Below are positions 1 to 10,705 of a stretch of DNA of 64,000 nt, piece by piece. The translations under genes and the position numbers were made by a program. Source of the DNA: Puccinia triticina (Eukaryota; Basidiomycota; Pucciniomycetes; Pucciniales; Pucciniaceae); contig NC_070568.1 in the NCBI RefSeq assembly GCF_026914185.1, positions 6,221,501-6,285,500 of the forward strand, given 5' to 3'. Position 1 is the stretch's first letter; every line of letters begins with the position of its first letter. Below the pieces are notes generated by a model that was given only the letters and a program-made list of their open reading frames with translations, was not told where the DNA came from and did not search any database.

Positions 1-245
1 GCTCCTGCGCTTTTTGAGGCAAAAAAGGCCTTTTTCCCGCTGAAAGAGCCTTAGCGCAACATAGCAGCTGTAGTGTAGCGCTAACGCTAAACAAAAATTG
101 GTGTGCTGTTAGCGCCACTGAAAATTAGCGCAGCGTAGCGGCGCTAACAGCGCGCTAACGCTATTCAAAAAAGGCCAGTGCTTTTTGCCGCTACGCTAAA
201 CATTAGGGCTAAAATAGTGTAGTTTAGCGTAGCGGCTCACTGTTG
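1..245. repeat. TAGCG-rich inverted-repeat element, right part (cut by window start)
   Basis: The stretch is built of alternating TAGCG/CGCTA words and ends in a GTAGCGGCTCACTGTTG terminus. This matches the right ends of the two complete copies at 29060-29525 and 30328-30823 (GGCCCACCGTTG and GACCCAGTGTTG). The left part lies outside the window. No coding potential is seen. Confidence 0.7.
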
Positions 246-1617
246 TACAGACCTCATGGTAAGCTGAATTTTTACACCAGCTTGCCAAGGGTATTCTTCC
301 CGGTGAGCTTGTCAAAGCCCAGCCTGCCGAGAGGTTTGTATCCCTCTTGGCAAGCTGGACTTTCAGGAATTGGTGTCCCCATTCCCCTAGGCCAAGTACA
401 TTAGAAAAAGGCAGCAGTTACCGCCGTTACCCGCCCGGGGTACCACCAGTACCTGCCAGGCAGTGACAGGTGTGGTACTTGGTCCCTGCTTTGGGCAAAA
501 AACAAACCCGGTACCCGGGTGCCAACCGGTACCAAGTCCAAATGGTTCTTCTCTACTGAGGTGTACTAATGCCATTCAGCTCATAATACTGTTTTCTGAG
601 CTTAATCTGTGCACTGTAAAATTTTGGGACCCTTTGGTTGGCTATGGTTATGGTGGTGTTCCTTAGTAGGACACCTGCCGAAATGGGTGCACAGTAGCAC
701 ACCCCAGGAATGGGGTGTGCTAAGGTGCTTGCAACAGGAGGTACTTGTGTTAAGTTTGGGGAAGCCGCGGAAGGGGCTGGCCCTGCAACTCATCACCCTT
801 GCCAACAACTTCATGGACAAACCCAATTGACTTCCTTCTTCATAAATATTTACATATTGTCATTACCAAAAAGCTTGGACCTCTGTCCGCTTTTTGTAAT
901 GGATATATCCTGATATATCACTAGTCCTTTAGCTATTTGAAATCAGTTTCTGCCTGGGCAGAGGGCAGCAGGTGATGATCATGAGGGGATAGCTCCAGGG
1001 TCTACAACCTGTCCTGGTTCCAAATATGAACTCAGATTCTCACTACATGTACTCCAAGATCATGTACTGGAGAATGGGGGCCTTGGGGATGATTTTTGGC
1101 TTTGGCCTTGTCTGACAGATGTCAGAATAAAACCCAGCAAACCAAAAATTCTTGGTTGGTTGACGAACGCAATATCTGTGAAGAAACCGCTTGTCCGTTC
1201 GAAGAGGTTCGAAGCAGTGAAGGGACTCTACCTGGCACCGGCTGCGCGAAGGACGGGGGACCTGCCAACTAGCTTATGATGCGAGTCTGGTGACTAGCTC
1301 AGGGCTGAAACAGTTACACTTCACCGAGTAACAGACGAGGGGAGAAATTGGCTCGACATATGCAGTTGGAAACTCTTGGAACACGTCCTGTGTTGGCAGG
1401 GACTTGAGAAACGAAAACGTATGTATTGTCTGTTGAGCAGCGAAATGATGACGAGGAAAAAAATTGACTTTTGGGTGCGAGTGTAAAAACCAGAGAAATG
1501 TGACACAGGAGCAACACAACAACTCAGTACGAGCTCTAAAGGGAGTCACAAGCAGTCAAATGATGATCGGGAAGACAGGGGGCGTGGGACGAAAGGGGAC
1601 ATCGGAAAGACAATCCT
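246..1617. other. Gene-free stretch
   Basis: No convincing gene is seen. At 271-358 a loose inverted repeat pairs CCAGCTTGCCAAG with CTTGGCAAGCTGG. Around 425-530 there are repeated GGTACC/CCGGTACC words, similar in style to 51110-51250. The remainder looks like decayed intergenic DNA. Confidence 0.5.
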
Positions 1618-2867
1618 CTATTTCTTCTTGAACTGGTTGAGCATGCCGGGGAGACCGGGAATGACACTGCCCATGAGACCGGGGAAACTGCTTGGGATCA
1701 AGCTGCTGTAGCTGAGCGAGGACTGCGAGCTGAAGGCTTGGCTGAAGAACGACGAGAAGACGCTTCCGAGACCGGAGAACGCTGGTGGAGACAGGATAGT
1801 AGATTAGAAAGGGATACGGCGTCTCAGGCTTAGGATGAGAATCATTGAGGTCGGAGATAGAGGGTGACTTACGGGAAAAGATCTGAGGGAGGCTGTTGAC
1901 ACCGAAGGTGCTCGACATCTGGCTCATGAATTGGGTGAGCATGGACATGGTGCTCGAGGCAACTCCGCCAAATTGGCCACCCTGAAAGAAGGAACGATGT
2001 TTAGCGGGTGCAGGGTGTCAATTCTTGATGTATGCCGAAGGGGTTACTCACGATGAAGCAAGGTACACAGGTGTTGGCCTGGTTCATGGCCATTTGGAAG
2101 CTCTGAGCGAGTGTTGAAACCTGCTGCATGGCCATCGACTGGGACATTTGGCCGGCAATGAGGCTGGCTTGCATGTTGCTCATCATGTTGGTGAGGGACT
2201 GGAAGGAGCTGATGACCGACGAGGCGCTGTAGGCTTGTTGGCTGATGGCCATGGAGGCCCCACCACCGATGCCGCCACCGATGCCGCCGATTCCTCCCAT
2301 GCCGATACCACCAGCGTTGAAGGTGTTGGCAGACATGGCTTGGCTTTGAACGTTCATGCTGTTGAAGCTGCCACCGGCACCGAAGGTGCCGCCGACTCCG
2401 AGACCTCCAACACCTCCACCGATTCCGCCGACACCGCCAGCGAAACCGCCACCGCCGATACCGCCACCGAAACCGCCACCGCCGACACCTCCGAAGGAAG
2501 AACCGCTGTTGTGGGATGCGGAGGCGCTTTGGGCATCGCTAGATTGAAATGAGCCGCCAAGGGGGGACATAGTGGCTGCAGAGTTGTGGCTTGCACTAGA
2601 CTGAGCGGCGTCATTCGAGTAGCTCAAGCCAAAGCCACGGGGATGATGCCTGTTGGGGGTATGCAGTGTCAGCAGGGGACGAGTAGGTCGGAGATGGTGC
2701 CAGGTACTCACTGAACGGGGGAAGCAAGAGCAGCTGCAACGAAAAAGAGGAGCGAGCGGACAAGGTGTCATGTCAGTTCGGAAGAAGCTCAGTTGAGGGG
2801 AGTCTTAGAAGAAAAACTGCAACGCACAGACAGCCAAGAGGCAAGCAACGTAAACGGTGGAGAACAT
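1618..2867 (-). CDS. Secreted glycine-rich protein (five exons)
   Basis: The gene reads from an ATG at 2867 with four GT-AG introns. Exon 1 plus the start of exon 2 gives a signal peptide (MFSTVYVACLLAV then SALASPVQ, with a probable cleavage site near ALAS). The mature part opens with a Ser/Ala/Gln-rich stretch, followed by about 70 residues of GGxGGG repeats. A Met/Gln/Ser-rich helical part follows (SSVISSFQSLTNMMSNMQ) with a CVPC pair. Two short exons carry SMLTQFMSQMSSTFGVN and a Ser/Phe-rich tail ending MLNQFKKK. Introns lie at about 2710-2760, 2650-2700, 1983-2050 and 1785-1872. Secretion is inferred from the signal peptide. The function is unknown; a cell-wall, spore-surface or haustorial secreted protein are all possible. 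Confidence 0.75.
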
Positions 2868-3985
2868 CGTGAGGCGTAAGTTGTTGTGGCTGTAAAGAAC
2901 GACTGTGGTAGGAAAGCTGTGTTTAAAATTCCTGGGTTTTTAGACTAAAGAATGATGAGACTGCTGGAGAAGGAAGGGGAGCGAGACAAGCACCCTACTT
3001 ATAGATCCTTCTGAAGACAGTCAACCTGGCATTTGCCTGCAAGCTGCTCGATGCCTGGGACGCAAGACCTGGGCTCCGGCTCTCTCATGCTGTACCCCAC
3101 TGACAAGGACAAATTGCAGCCATCTCCAATGGAGCTATTGAGATTGGAAATCGATTTGATACAAGACCTTACAAGACTTGATCTCTGATCGGCCACTATC
3201 CGACACCTGTGGATCGCTGAAGAAACGAAATAACTATCCCCGTTGATGCTGTCGAGTTGAAAACACCGCTCAGCCGAGTGAACACTGCATGTCAATTGAA
3301 GGGCAAGCATGCCGTGAGATGCCCGGACTCAGGGGGAGCATCGGCGCCCGGAAACTCCCGGCCGAATTGACTGGACCCCAGTCTGGACCACCGATGTGGA
3401 GAAGCACTGAAGACGGGCTTGACGTGTGAAAAGAGAAGCCCCATTGAAAACTGTGACAGCGATTCAAAGCACCCAGTGAGCCCTTGGACAGCCTTAATGG
3501 ACTGTGTATGTACACCCAACGCCGAATGCATCGAGGACCGTTCAGCTTCGGGGAAGTCGCCCGCCCAGGGAAAAAAACAGTGGGCCGGGTGCCGGCACGG
3601 CAGGTCCTGGAGGCAAGTGCTTCGCGCTCCATCGGCCAGGAAAATTGGAATCCGTCAGCCGCGAGTGACTATGTACCGAGATTGATTGCTGCTGACCGAC
3701 AACGAGTGCCCGGTAAAAAACGGAGTTGTCGCATTTGTCGGACTAGATTACCGATTGATGGCATCTTAACCCGCCCGGCAATCATCGGTCCCGTTGGACT
3801 GATTAGATACCCCGGGTCAGCAAACTTTCAGGCGTTACATATTTTTAGCGGACGGAAGTCACTTGCCGGAATTTACCTCGGACAAAACTGGTGAACAGAT
3901 TTTGTCCGCTGCAATCTCTTAACGGGTCGCGCGAAGCGCGACCTCCGCAGGAGGGACTTGCCCGCAAGCGGTGATCTTTGGCACA
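2868..3985. other. Upstream region of the Gly-rich gene; no gene seen
   Basis: Overlapping reading frames occur on both strands but none has a recognisable domain, signal peptide or splice pattern. At 3918-3985 there is a damaged piece of the terminal module described for 3995-6935 (CTTAACGGGTC followed by GGAGGGACTTG). Confidence 0.45.
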
Positions 3986-4442
3986 GGAGGAACGCTAACT
4001 TAACAGAAGTCCCCCCTGGTGGGAGGCTCGCTGTGGCTGGCCGCGAAGCGGCCCCTCCCGCAGGGAGGGACTTGCGCGTAATGTCAAAATTTTGGCTGGG
4101 AAAGAAATCACAAATGGCTGGAGGAAAAATATTAAGCCTCAGCCAGCCTCCTCCTCAGGTCCTGTGGACCTGCCCCAGAGCCAAAAGATACTTCTGGACC
4201 TCAGCTTTCATTTGGCACAGGTCTCATCTCCTCAATCCAAACCATTTGCACTGTACTAATGGTTCAAAAATAAAAATAAAAACATGAAGAAATGTAAACT
4301 AAGGATGCGCAACCATCATGCCTGGTGGATCCTGGATCTGCAAACCCGCAGATCCTACACATGTAGTGTTGCATTTTGTTGCATATAGGAAACTCAATTG
4401 TGCATATTATCAGAAAATCCGAAAATGGATCTTCAAAGCAAT

Positions 4443-5537
4443 TGTCAGCCGGGCTACTATAATAAGTTAGAGCCCGGCTAACTATTGTAGCATTACAAAA
4501 ATTGTATGTAATAATAGCGGCGCAGAGCGCCGCGTACAAAATAGACTTCTTTCTTGTAAAAAGACCTAGCTGCGGCGCGGAGCGCCGCGCACATAATAAT
4601 AAAAAAGTTTCTTTAGACAAGTAAGGAAAATAAAGCTCCGGCCAAAGAATCGGCAGGAGAAAAAATATTGGTTCAAACCCGTTCTCAAGCCAAGAGAACG
4701 GGTTGTCAGACACTCTCAAGAGACTACTAAACAGAGAGTAGTCTCTACGAGAAATAGAAGCATTTTGGTTGGGGAGGAGAGAAACAGAATTATACTACTC
4801 CTCCTCCCCCGGCCGATGATGGAATACGAACCACGCTATTCCTTGAGCCGAGGAATAGCAAAAGGATCGAATAACAAATAAAGTGAACGGGAGTGAAGGT
4901 ACTAGTAGAATCCCCCTTCACTCCCGTCACCCTTGAAAGAAGCACTACTTCCTCCGGCCGAGAAACCGAGGAAGTATTTGCAATAAGAGCTACAACCCTA
5001 CCGGTTGTAGCTCAAATATATAATTGAGGGCCTTCGGGCAAAGGAAGGCCCCTCAGATACCTTTCATAACCAGCTCAACGCCCAGCCAGTCTCGCCACTC
5101 GTCCTACCGACCAGTACGCCAGCCTGCCTTTGCCTCGACTTTGGTTTTTATTGGATCGCTTGTGTTTTTTTGCCGCAGACTTCCTTTTACAAGTAAGTCT
5201 GCGTTTTTTTTTCTTTCTGCCGGGATTTCCATCCCTTTATATCTCCTGGGAGCGTTTCAGCGCGCAAATACCCCCTTGTTAAGGGCCCCAGACGCCACAG
5301 GTCACAAAAACCCCTGCACATTTCGTGCGCAGGCCCTGTAAGAACTGTGGAGGGCACTAAAACACCCCAGGCGCCCCTGGCCCCTCCGTTAAACCTATTT
5401 TTTGGTTCATTAGAAATAGCTTTCTAAAGCTATTTCGCACTTTTTACCGCGCTTTTGCTGCGCGCGCTACTGTACCGTGCTCTGTCGCCGGCGTAGCTAG
5501 AAGAGCACTCGTGCTCTTGGCATCACCAAGCCTGACA
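4443..5537. mobile_element. Solo LTR, 1095 bp
   Basis: The insertion begins TGTCAGCC and ends GCCTGACA, the TG...CA inverted termini typical of LTRs. It is flanked by the 5-bp duplication GCAAT (4438-4442 and 5538-5542). The sister copy of the host repeat at about 47355-47370 lacks it, giving an empty site. No internal retrotransposon genes are present, so it is a solo LTR left by recombination. The open frame at 5024-5341 inside it has no recognisable product. Confidence 0.75.
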
Positions 5538-5780
5538 GCAATGTAATATCCTTCAGGGTTCCTTTGACCTTCAAAACGGATTCCTTCAATCAGTTTTGGA
5601 GCTTTTTGCTCAAAATTTTGGGTGAGGGTGCGCATCAGCAGTGCCAATGAAACTGTCTATTCAGTTTTTTTTGGACATATTTTGCTGATTTTTAAATAAT
5701 TATTTAGTGGTTTTGGGGTTGAATATCCTTCCTTTCCCTGCCAGACTTCAGACATTAGGTGTAAGCCTCTCCTGCGGAGA

Positions 5781-6878
5781 CACCAGGGGAGATATGTTCC
5801 CACTCCCCAGGGAGTGCCTTACCGTAACTTTTTTCCATAACTGCGCTGGAGGCCTTTGGTAAAGCAATATTGAATAGGTATGAACAATACTGGAAGTCAG
5901 TGTGGAAATCAGTTGGAAATCATCCTGAAATAAACCACAACTTGCCAAAAAATCATCCAGAACTCATCTATAATTCATCCAGAACTCATCCAGAATATAG
6001 TCCTTTCTTGGCTCCATGACCAGTGTGTCCTTTCCATGGAGATGTGAAAGGCCCAGCCTGTGATTTATTCCCCCTCATGTACTCGCGTACATCAGGGGGA
6101 CAATTGGTGTCTCAAAACAATTTTTTTACATTTCATGTGGCTGTGAAAGGCCCATCCTGTGATATTTCCACCTCAATGTACGCGCGTACATCAGGGTGAA
6201 TATTAGCAAAGTGCAAAAAAGTTAACTTGCATGTGCACATGTGAATTTTGAAAAGCAAAAAAATACAAAATTCACTAGATCATTTTTGTGAGGAGGACAG
6301 GATATCTGGCCAAAGTGAATTGGCACCGCAATCCAACCTTGACTTAACTCAGACTTTCACCCTATTAAAACAGTTTTTTGTCATTTTTATCAGCCAAATT
6401 CAAATTAATTCCCGCATTTCCAAGAAAATGGGTTTCAATTTCAATGACTGCAACATTACCACATTCCAAAAATCTAAACCCAATAATACCAAGTTGACTT
6501 TTAGTTTAATTCTGTACATCAGGGCATATAATGTGAATTACAAGAAACCCATTTTTTTGGAGGAATTACTTTTGAGAATGGGAATTTTGCTTTGCTATCC
6601 TTAAAAATCAGTAAACAGGAGCAATTGATGAGTTGGACTTTGGTGAAATATCATTTCATCATATTTCTTCCTACAGTTGTACATAGAAAAGAAAAGAATT
6701 CTACACAACATTGTGTTGAGTTCCAAATCAATTCTGACTGACTTTTCACTAACTTCTCCATCCAATTTACTATTTTGGGGATGAGTTACTAATCCACATC
6801 AGGCTCACGTCCAACCAAAACTCACATAAAATTCAGCTCTGGCACTCACTGGGGAATGGGAACATATCTCCCCTGGTG
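5781..6878. mobile_element. CACTA-like non-autonomous element, 1098 bp
   Basis: The terminal inverted repeats are about 39 bp with two mismatches, both starting CACCAGGGGAGATATGTT. A 3-bp duplication AGA flanks them (5778-5780, 6879-6881). The sister host copy at 47595-47605 has the uninterrupted site. Termini starting CAC with a 3-bp duplication suggest the CACTA/EnSpm superfamily, but no transposase is present to prove it. A ~65-bp direct repeat (about 6043-6103 and 6133-6200), each with an internal TGTAC-CGCG-GTACA palindrome, may be subterminal transposase sites. Confidence 0.65.
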
Positions 6879-6944
6879 AGAGCCCTCCGGGCGGGGTCCC
6901 CCGGACCCTCCGTTCAAGAGGCTTAGTTAAGCTAGGGAGGAACA

Positions 6945-8680
6945 TGATTTTTTGAGAAAATCACCCTTTTTTTAGTAATCTCGCAATCTCCCCCTCATCT
7001 TACCCAGTTATTTCTCCTGATTTTCAGTACATGAAAGCTCTGCATGTTGCGGAGGGGACTGCCGTTTTAAAAGTTTCATTATCTGCTTTCTTCATTGTGT
7101 AATCAAAGCAACAAACCATCCAACTTCCTCCTGAGGGGGAGGAGTGAGTAACTTGATAAACTGCCCGAATATCTTTTTTTCCTTTCAGAGTTTAGAAAGC
7201 CACCTGACATATCATGTTCAGTAGCCTATACTGATCTCAGCTTTGTAATTGAAACTGCATGTGTGTGTCAGTGAGTTTGTGAGAGTATGGCATTGCGGTA
7301 TCTTTGAGTGAGTTGGTATACGTTTGCCTTTGGAGCACCCGGACAAACAGGAATGTAGAGCTGAGGGAATAAGGATAAGATGAAGATGAAGCCCTGCTTC
7401 TTCTCTATCTTTTGGTGTAACATACCATGCAAAAGAACCATGACATGGGGGTATAAATACTGATGCAAAAAAACCCCCTTCATGGAGCCTCAAATTTGTT
7501 CCCTGCCATGCTAACGTTCACCGCTTAGGTGTAAGTCCCTCCTGCGGAGGGCCCTTTGGGCCCCCTTGGAGGGACTTTGATAAGTTTGGACCCACACTCT
7601 TACAACAGGAGGGAAGAAAACAAAGAAAATGGAGTTTACAAAAGAATTTCATGTGAGGAAGCTTGCTAGAAAATAAGGACTGATCAATGCTTGCTTCCCA
7701 ATTTCACAATTCTCTCAAGGAGCCTAATTGGTTTTGACCCAAGTTTCTGTCTGTCAATGCCATTCCAAAACACTTGTACCCAGGTGCCTTCAAAAGATTC
7801 CCTTCAACTTTGTGCAGGTGTTTTGTTTGAAGGCTTAAGTATACCTGCTGGTTGGGCAGTGGTATGGTCCAAGATGCCTGGTATCCCATCAGTTCCAGCA
7901 CTAATGCAGCCCAAATCAATTGTTGCTGCTGTAGGAGCCAACTGCTTGGATAACATAGTCCAAGCAGTTGTTGGAGTTGGGTAGACTGTGTGTGTTCAGA
8001 AATTTTCTGCTCTCTTATTGCTACTGGTTGGGGAGCTGGTTCAGCCAACACTGTCTGTGAATTTATAAGCCTTTCCATGTTGGCCTTTTGCACAGAGTGT
8101 CTGTCACGTGACATACCTTGACTGAGCCCAGGCAGTTGAATATTGCCTGAACTTGTATGATTTGAGCCCATTTGAGCATTTATGCATGAACACCATAAAT
8201 AAAGGAAGACAGAGTTATGATTAATTCAGAATTCCCACCAGAAGCTGGGCTGTCTTGTGGCAAAAACTCTTGATGCTTGGGTGAGGTGTCTGTGACACAG
8301 TTGACAAATCAAAATTTGTCCACCCAGATTTAAAAAGATACAGAGGCAGTCCCAGGTGAAAATCCTACATACAGCACAAGTCAATGTGGATAAGGGATCG
8401 GGATGTGTCTTCAAGGGAATTATATCAACTTGAAGTTAGGATTCAAGCCCAATTGCTCCATTGAAACTAAAGAATTTGCACCCAAATTTTTGAAAATCCC
8501 CTTAGCCAAGCTTGGCCAGATTAACAACCAGTGCAGAATTCATGTCGTCTCATGGGAATTATTTCTTCAAAACCCTCTAATGGCTCCAATTCTTCAAGCA
8601 AAAAACAATGAAAACAAGGGGAATGCACAGCTCAACCTGGGAAGTGATCAAAGTGCCCAACTTGGGGAGCCTTTCACAGC
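6945..8680. other. Intergenic, with a degraded terminal module near 7527-7590
   Basis: Around 7527-7590 the hairpin GTAAGTCCCTCCTGCGGAGG ... GGAGGGACTTTGATAAG is a diverged copy of the CTAACTTAAC-family terminal module. A 155-codon minus-strand frame at 7704-8171 is Gln/Leu-rich but has no recognised domain and is probably chance or retroelement debris. No other gene is supported. Confidence 0.45.
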
Positions 8681-8782
8681 AGCGAGATGGCGCAGCTGGT
8701 AGCGCGCTGGGCTCATACCCATGATTCGAAAGCATTAATCGAGGACACCCAGAGGTCGTCGGATCGAAACCGACTCTCGCTA
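8681..8782 (+). tRNA. Initiator tRNA-Met (CAU) with a 29-nt intron
   Basis: A complete cloverleaf folds. The acceptor AGCGAGA (8681-8687) pairs with TCTCGCT (8775-8781), with discriminator A at 8782. The D-stem is GCGC/GCGC. The anticodon stem is CTGGG (8707-8711) with CCCAG (8748-8752), and the anticodon CAT is at 8714-8716. The T-stem GTCGG/CCGAC carries the loop ATCGAAA. A1:U72, the three G:C pairs of the anticodon stem and A54/A60 in the T-loop are hallmarks of the eukaryotic initiator rather than elongator tRNA. An intron at 8718-8746 lies one base 3' of the anticodon, the canonical position for the tRNA splicing endonuclease. Confidence 0.93.
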
Positions 8783-8788
8783 GTTATC

Positions 8789-8794
8789 TTTTTT
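8789..8794 (+). terminator. RNA polymerase III terminator
   Basis: A run of six T starts 7 bases after the tRNA discriminator base, the usual Pol III stop signal. Confidence 0.75.
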
Positions 8795-8897
8795 GGGGAT
8801 CCCTCCCGTTTGCTCAGCTGCATGTGGGGAAGCGAAAGCAGGCAGACCGGATACACATAAATTTATATTACAGATATCAATGAATGAAGAAACTTTT

Positions 8898-10705
8898 TTA
8901 CTCCTTGTCTTTCAGCAATCCAACTCCACCACTCCTCTTGACTCTTTCAGCCAAGCCCATCTGACCGAAGAAGACTTTCTTTTCCTGTTCCATGACGAAC
9001 TTGGCCTTATTACCGTCGCCGACGCCACCTGATTTGATTCGGTTCCGCTCGCGCTCGGCTTCCTCGATCTTTGTCCGTTCGAGATCTTCAGCTTCGAGCT
9101 TCTCGAGTCTTTGGGAGCGAGATTCATGCAGGGACTTGGCAGCAGCTTGCATCTCTGCTAGCTTCGCCGCCTTCGCGTCCGAAAGCTTTTGGGTGCTTTT
9201 GACCCGCTCGGCTCCATCCGCGGTCGATGTTGATGGTCGTAAATCCGAAGGGCCCTGGGTTGATCGTTGGGTCGAAGTCAGAGGATCCCTGGGTCTTCCC
9301 GAATCCGGATGGTGACGCCTGGATGAGTCATGGTACGATCGGTCGGGTGGCGGGGCCCTGTGGTAGTTCCTGTCGTTCGATGAATGATGCGCACCAGAAG
9401 AGCCGCGATCAGCTGTGTGTTTTGATGGATGATTCCTATCGGTGCGGAATGGAGAGCGAGGACGGTTCCGATCGGTGCGTAAGGGAGAACGAGATCGGTT
9501 TCGATCGGTACGCAATGGAGAACGAGAACGAGATCGCTCGGTGTGACGAGAGTCGCGATGCCGATCATCAGGAGATCTAGAGGTTCGATTACAGCCATTT
9601 CGGTGATCAGACGTTCGTCGAGAAGGACGGGAAGTTCTATTGGGACTTCCAGGTCTATAGCGGCCTTCGGGGGAAAGAGGGCTGCCACGACGATGAGGGC
9701 GACGATCAGGAGAGCGTCGGCGATTTGGAGACGCTCTTCGGTAAGATCTGGAATGGCCATCGGGACTGAGAGACTGGTCTGATTCCCTCGAGTGATGATT
9801 TCCACTTCTTGCCCGTTTAGATTCATTTCTCTCCTCCGGAGACCTACCGCGATCATCTTGATCACGTCTCTTGCGGGCCTCTTTGAGTTCTCTTTTCAAT
9901 TTTTTTCTTTCTTCCTTCTCCTTTCGAGACTGCTCCTTGGTCGTCAGGCTGGATTGTAGCGCCTTGAGTCTTGCTGGGTTTTTTCTCAGGTTTTCCAATG
10001 CCTGCTGTTCTTGCTGTTTGATCGCAAGGAGTGGATCTTCTCGAATCTTGGAAGCAGTGTCCCGAGCCGTGTTGGCATTCTGCAACGAAATAAACCCGCC
10101 ACCAGCTTTATCGGCATCTGATTGGCTCGCAGCTTTTGCTTGCAACTGAATGGAGGTTTGCCAACGAATTAGTTGACAGCTTAGGGCGAGTTGAATATGG
10201 CGAGAGGGTTGACTAACCTTAGCAGCAGCTTCATCCTTTTCCTTAAACAGCTTATCAACGGTTTTCTTCCCGAGAAGGTAAGCCTCTTGCTCCTCGGCGT
10301 TGACCCCATTTCCGATGGCAGGGGTAGCATAGAGCCAATCCACACGCTCTTCTCTTCGACCGCCACCTTGCTCGGCCTGGATTCGTTGGAGTTCCTGTAG
10401 TTGGCGTTCTTCAGCCAACTCTTTCTGCAGTTGAGCCGTTTTCTTACGTTCTTCGACCTGGCAGGCAATTAAACCGTCAGTTACCGTGTCCTCAAAGGCC
10501 GAAAAATAGAATTCACTTACTGCTTTACGTTCTTCCTTCCACACCCGCTCCTGATTCTTCATCAAAAGCGGATGCCAGGACTATATTTGAACGATGGAAA
10601 GAAGGATTAAACGCTTGGTTAGCATATAGTTGTACCAAGGATTCGAGGTCACCGAAGACTGAGATTGGGACTAACCTTCTTCATGTTCAAGTCACCGCCA
10701 CCCAT
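8898..10705 (-). CDS. cwc25: Pre-mRNA-splicing factor Cwc25
   Basis: The ATG at 10705 opens MGGGDLNMKK, which splices to SWHPLLMKNQERVWKEERKA. This is the diagnostic N-terminus of Cwc25/CCDC49 (CIR/Cwf25 N-terminal domain). Introns lie at about 10582-10675, 10459-10521 and 10130-10221. The middle has the conserved WLYATP motif and a Lys/Glu-rich coiled coil (LKRELKEARKRRDQDD). The C-terminal half is a long Arg/Ser/Asp-rich region, ending in the conserved block FVMEQEKKVFFGQMG and LAERVKRSGGVG. In yeast, Cwc25 joins the spliceosome after Prp2 and supports the first transesterification; a nuclear role is therefore expected. The RS-like repeats (RSRSPLRTDRNR, several copies) are more expanded than in yeast. 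Confidence 0.93.

Larger units (their letters stand above)
3995..6935. mobile_element. ~740-bp non-autonomous element with CTAACTTAAC termini, carrying two nested insertions
   Basis: The left end is CTAACTTAACAGAAGTCCC; the right end read in reverse is CTAGCTTAACTAAGCCTC. The flanks are GGAGGAACG (3986-3994) and GGAGGAACA (6936-6944), a 9-bp target duplication with 8 of 9 matching. Subtracting the solo LTR (4443-5537 plus its 5-bp duplication) and the CACTA-like element (5781-6878 plus its 3-bp duplication) leaves 740 bp. The sister copy at 46911-48722 reduces to 744 bp, and the two align along their length. It has no coding capacity and shares termini with the two-gene element at 18128-24686, its likely source of transposition proteins. 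Confidence 0.8.

Noticed and set aside
2148..2552. Pro/Thr/Asp-rich plus-strand frames opposite the Gly-rich gene
   Set aside because: They are antisense shadows of GGT/GGC-rich coding sequence; the minus strand has the signal peptide and splice sites.
5024..5341. 105-codon frame with hydrophobic stretches
   Set aside because: It lies wholly inside the solo LTR and has no recognisable product.
7704..8171. 155-codon Gln/Leu-rich minus-strand frame as a gene
   Set aside because: No domain, no splice or start context, and it is overlapped by plus-strand frames of similar quality.
8992..9865. Arg/Ser- and Asp/Glu-rich frames overlapping cwc25
   Set aside because: They are off-frame readings of the RS-like repeat region of cwc25.
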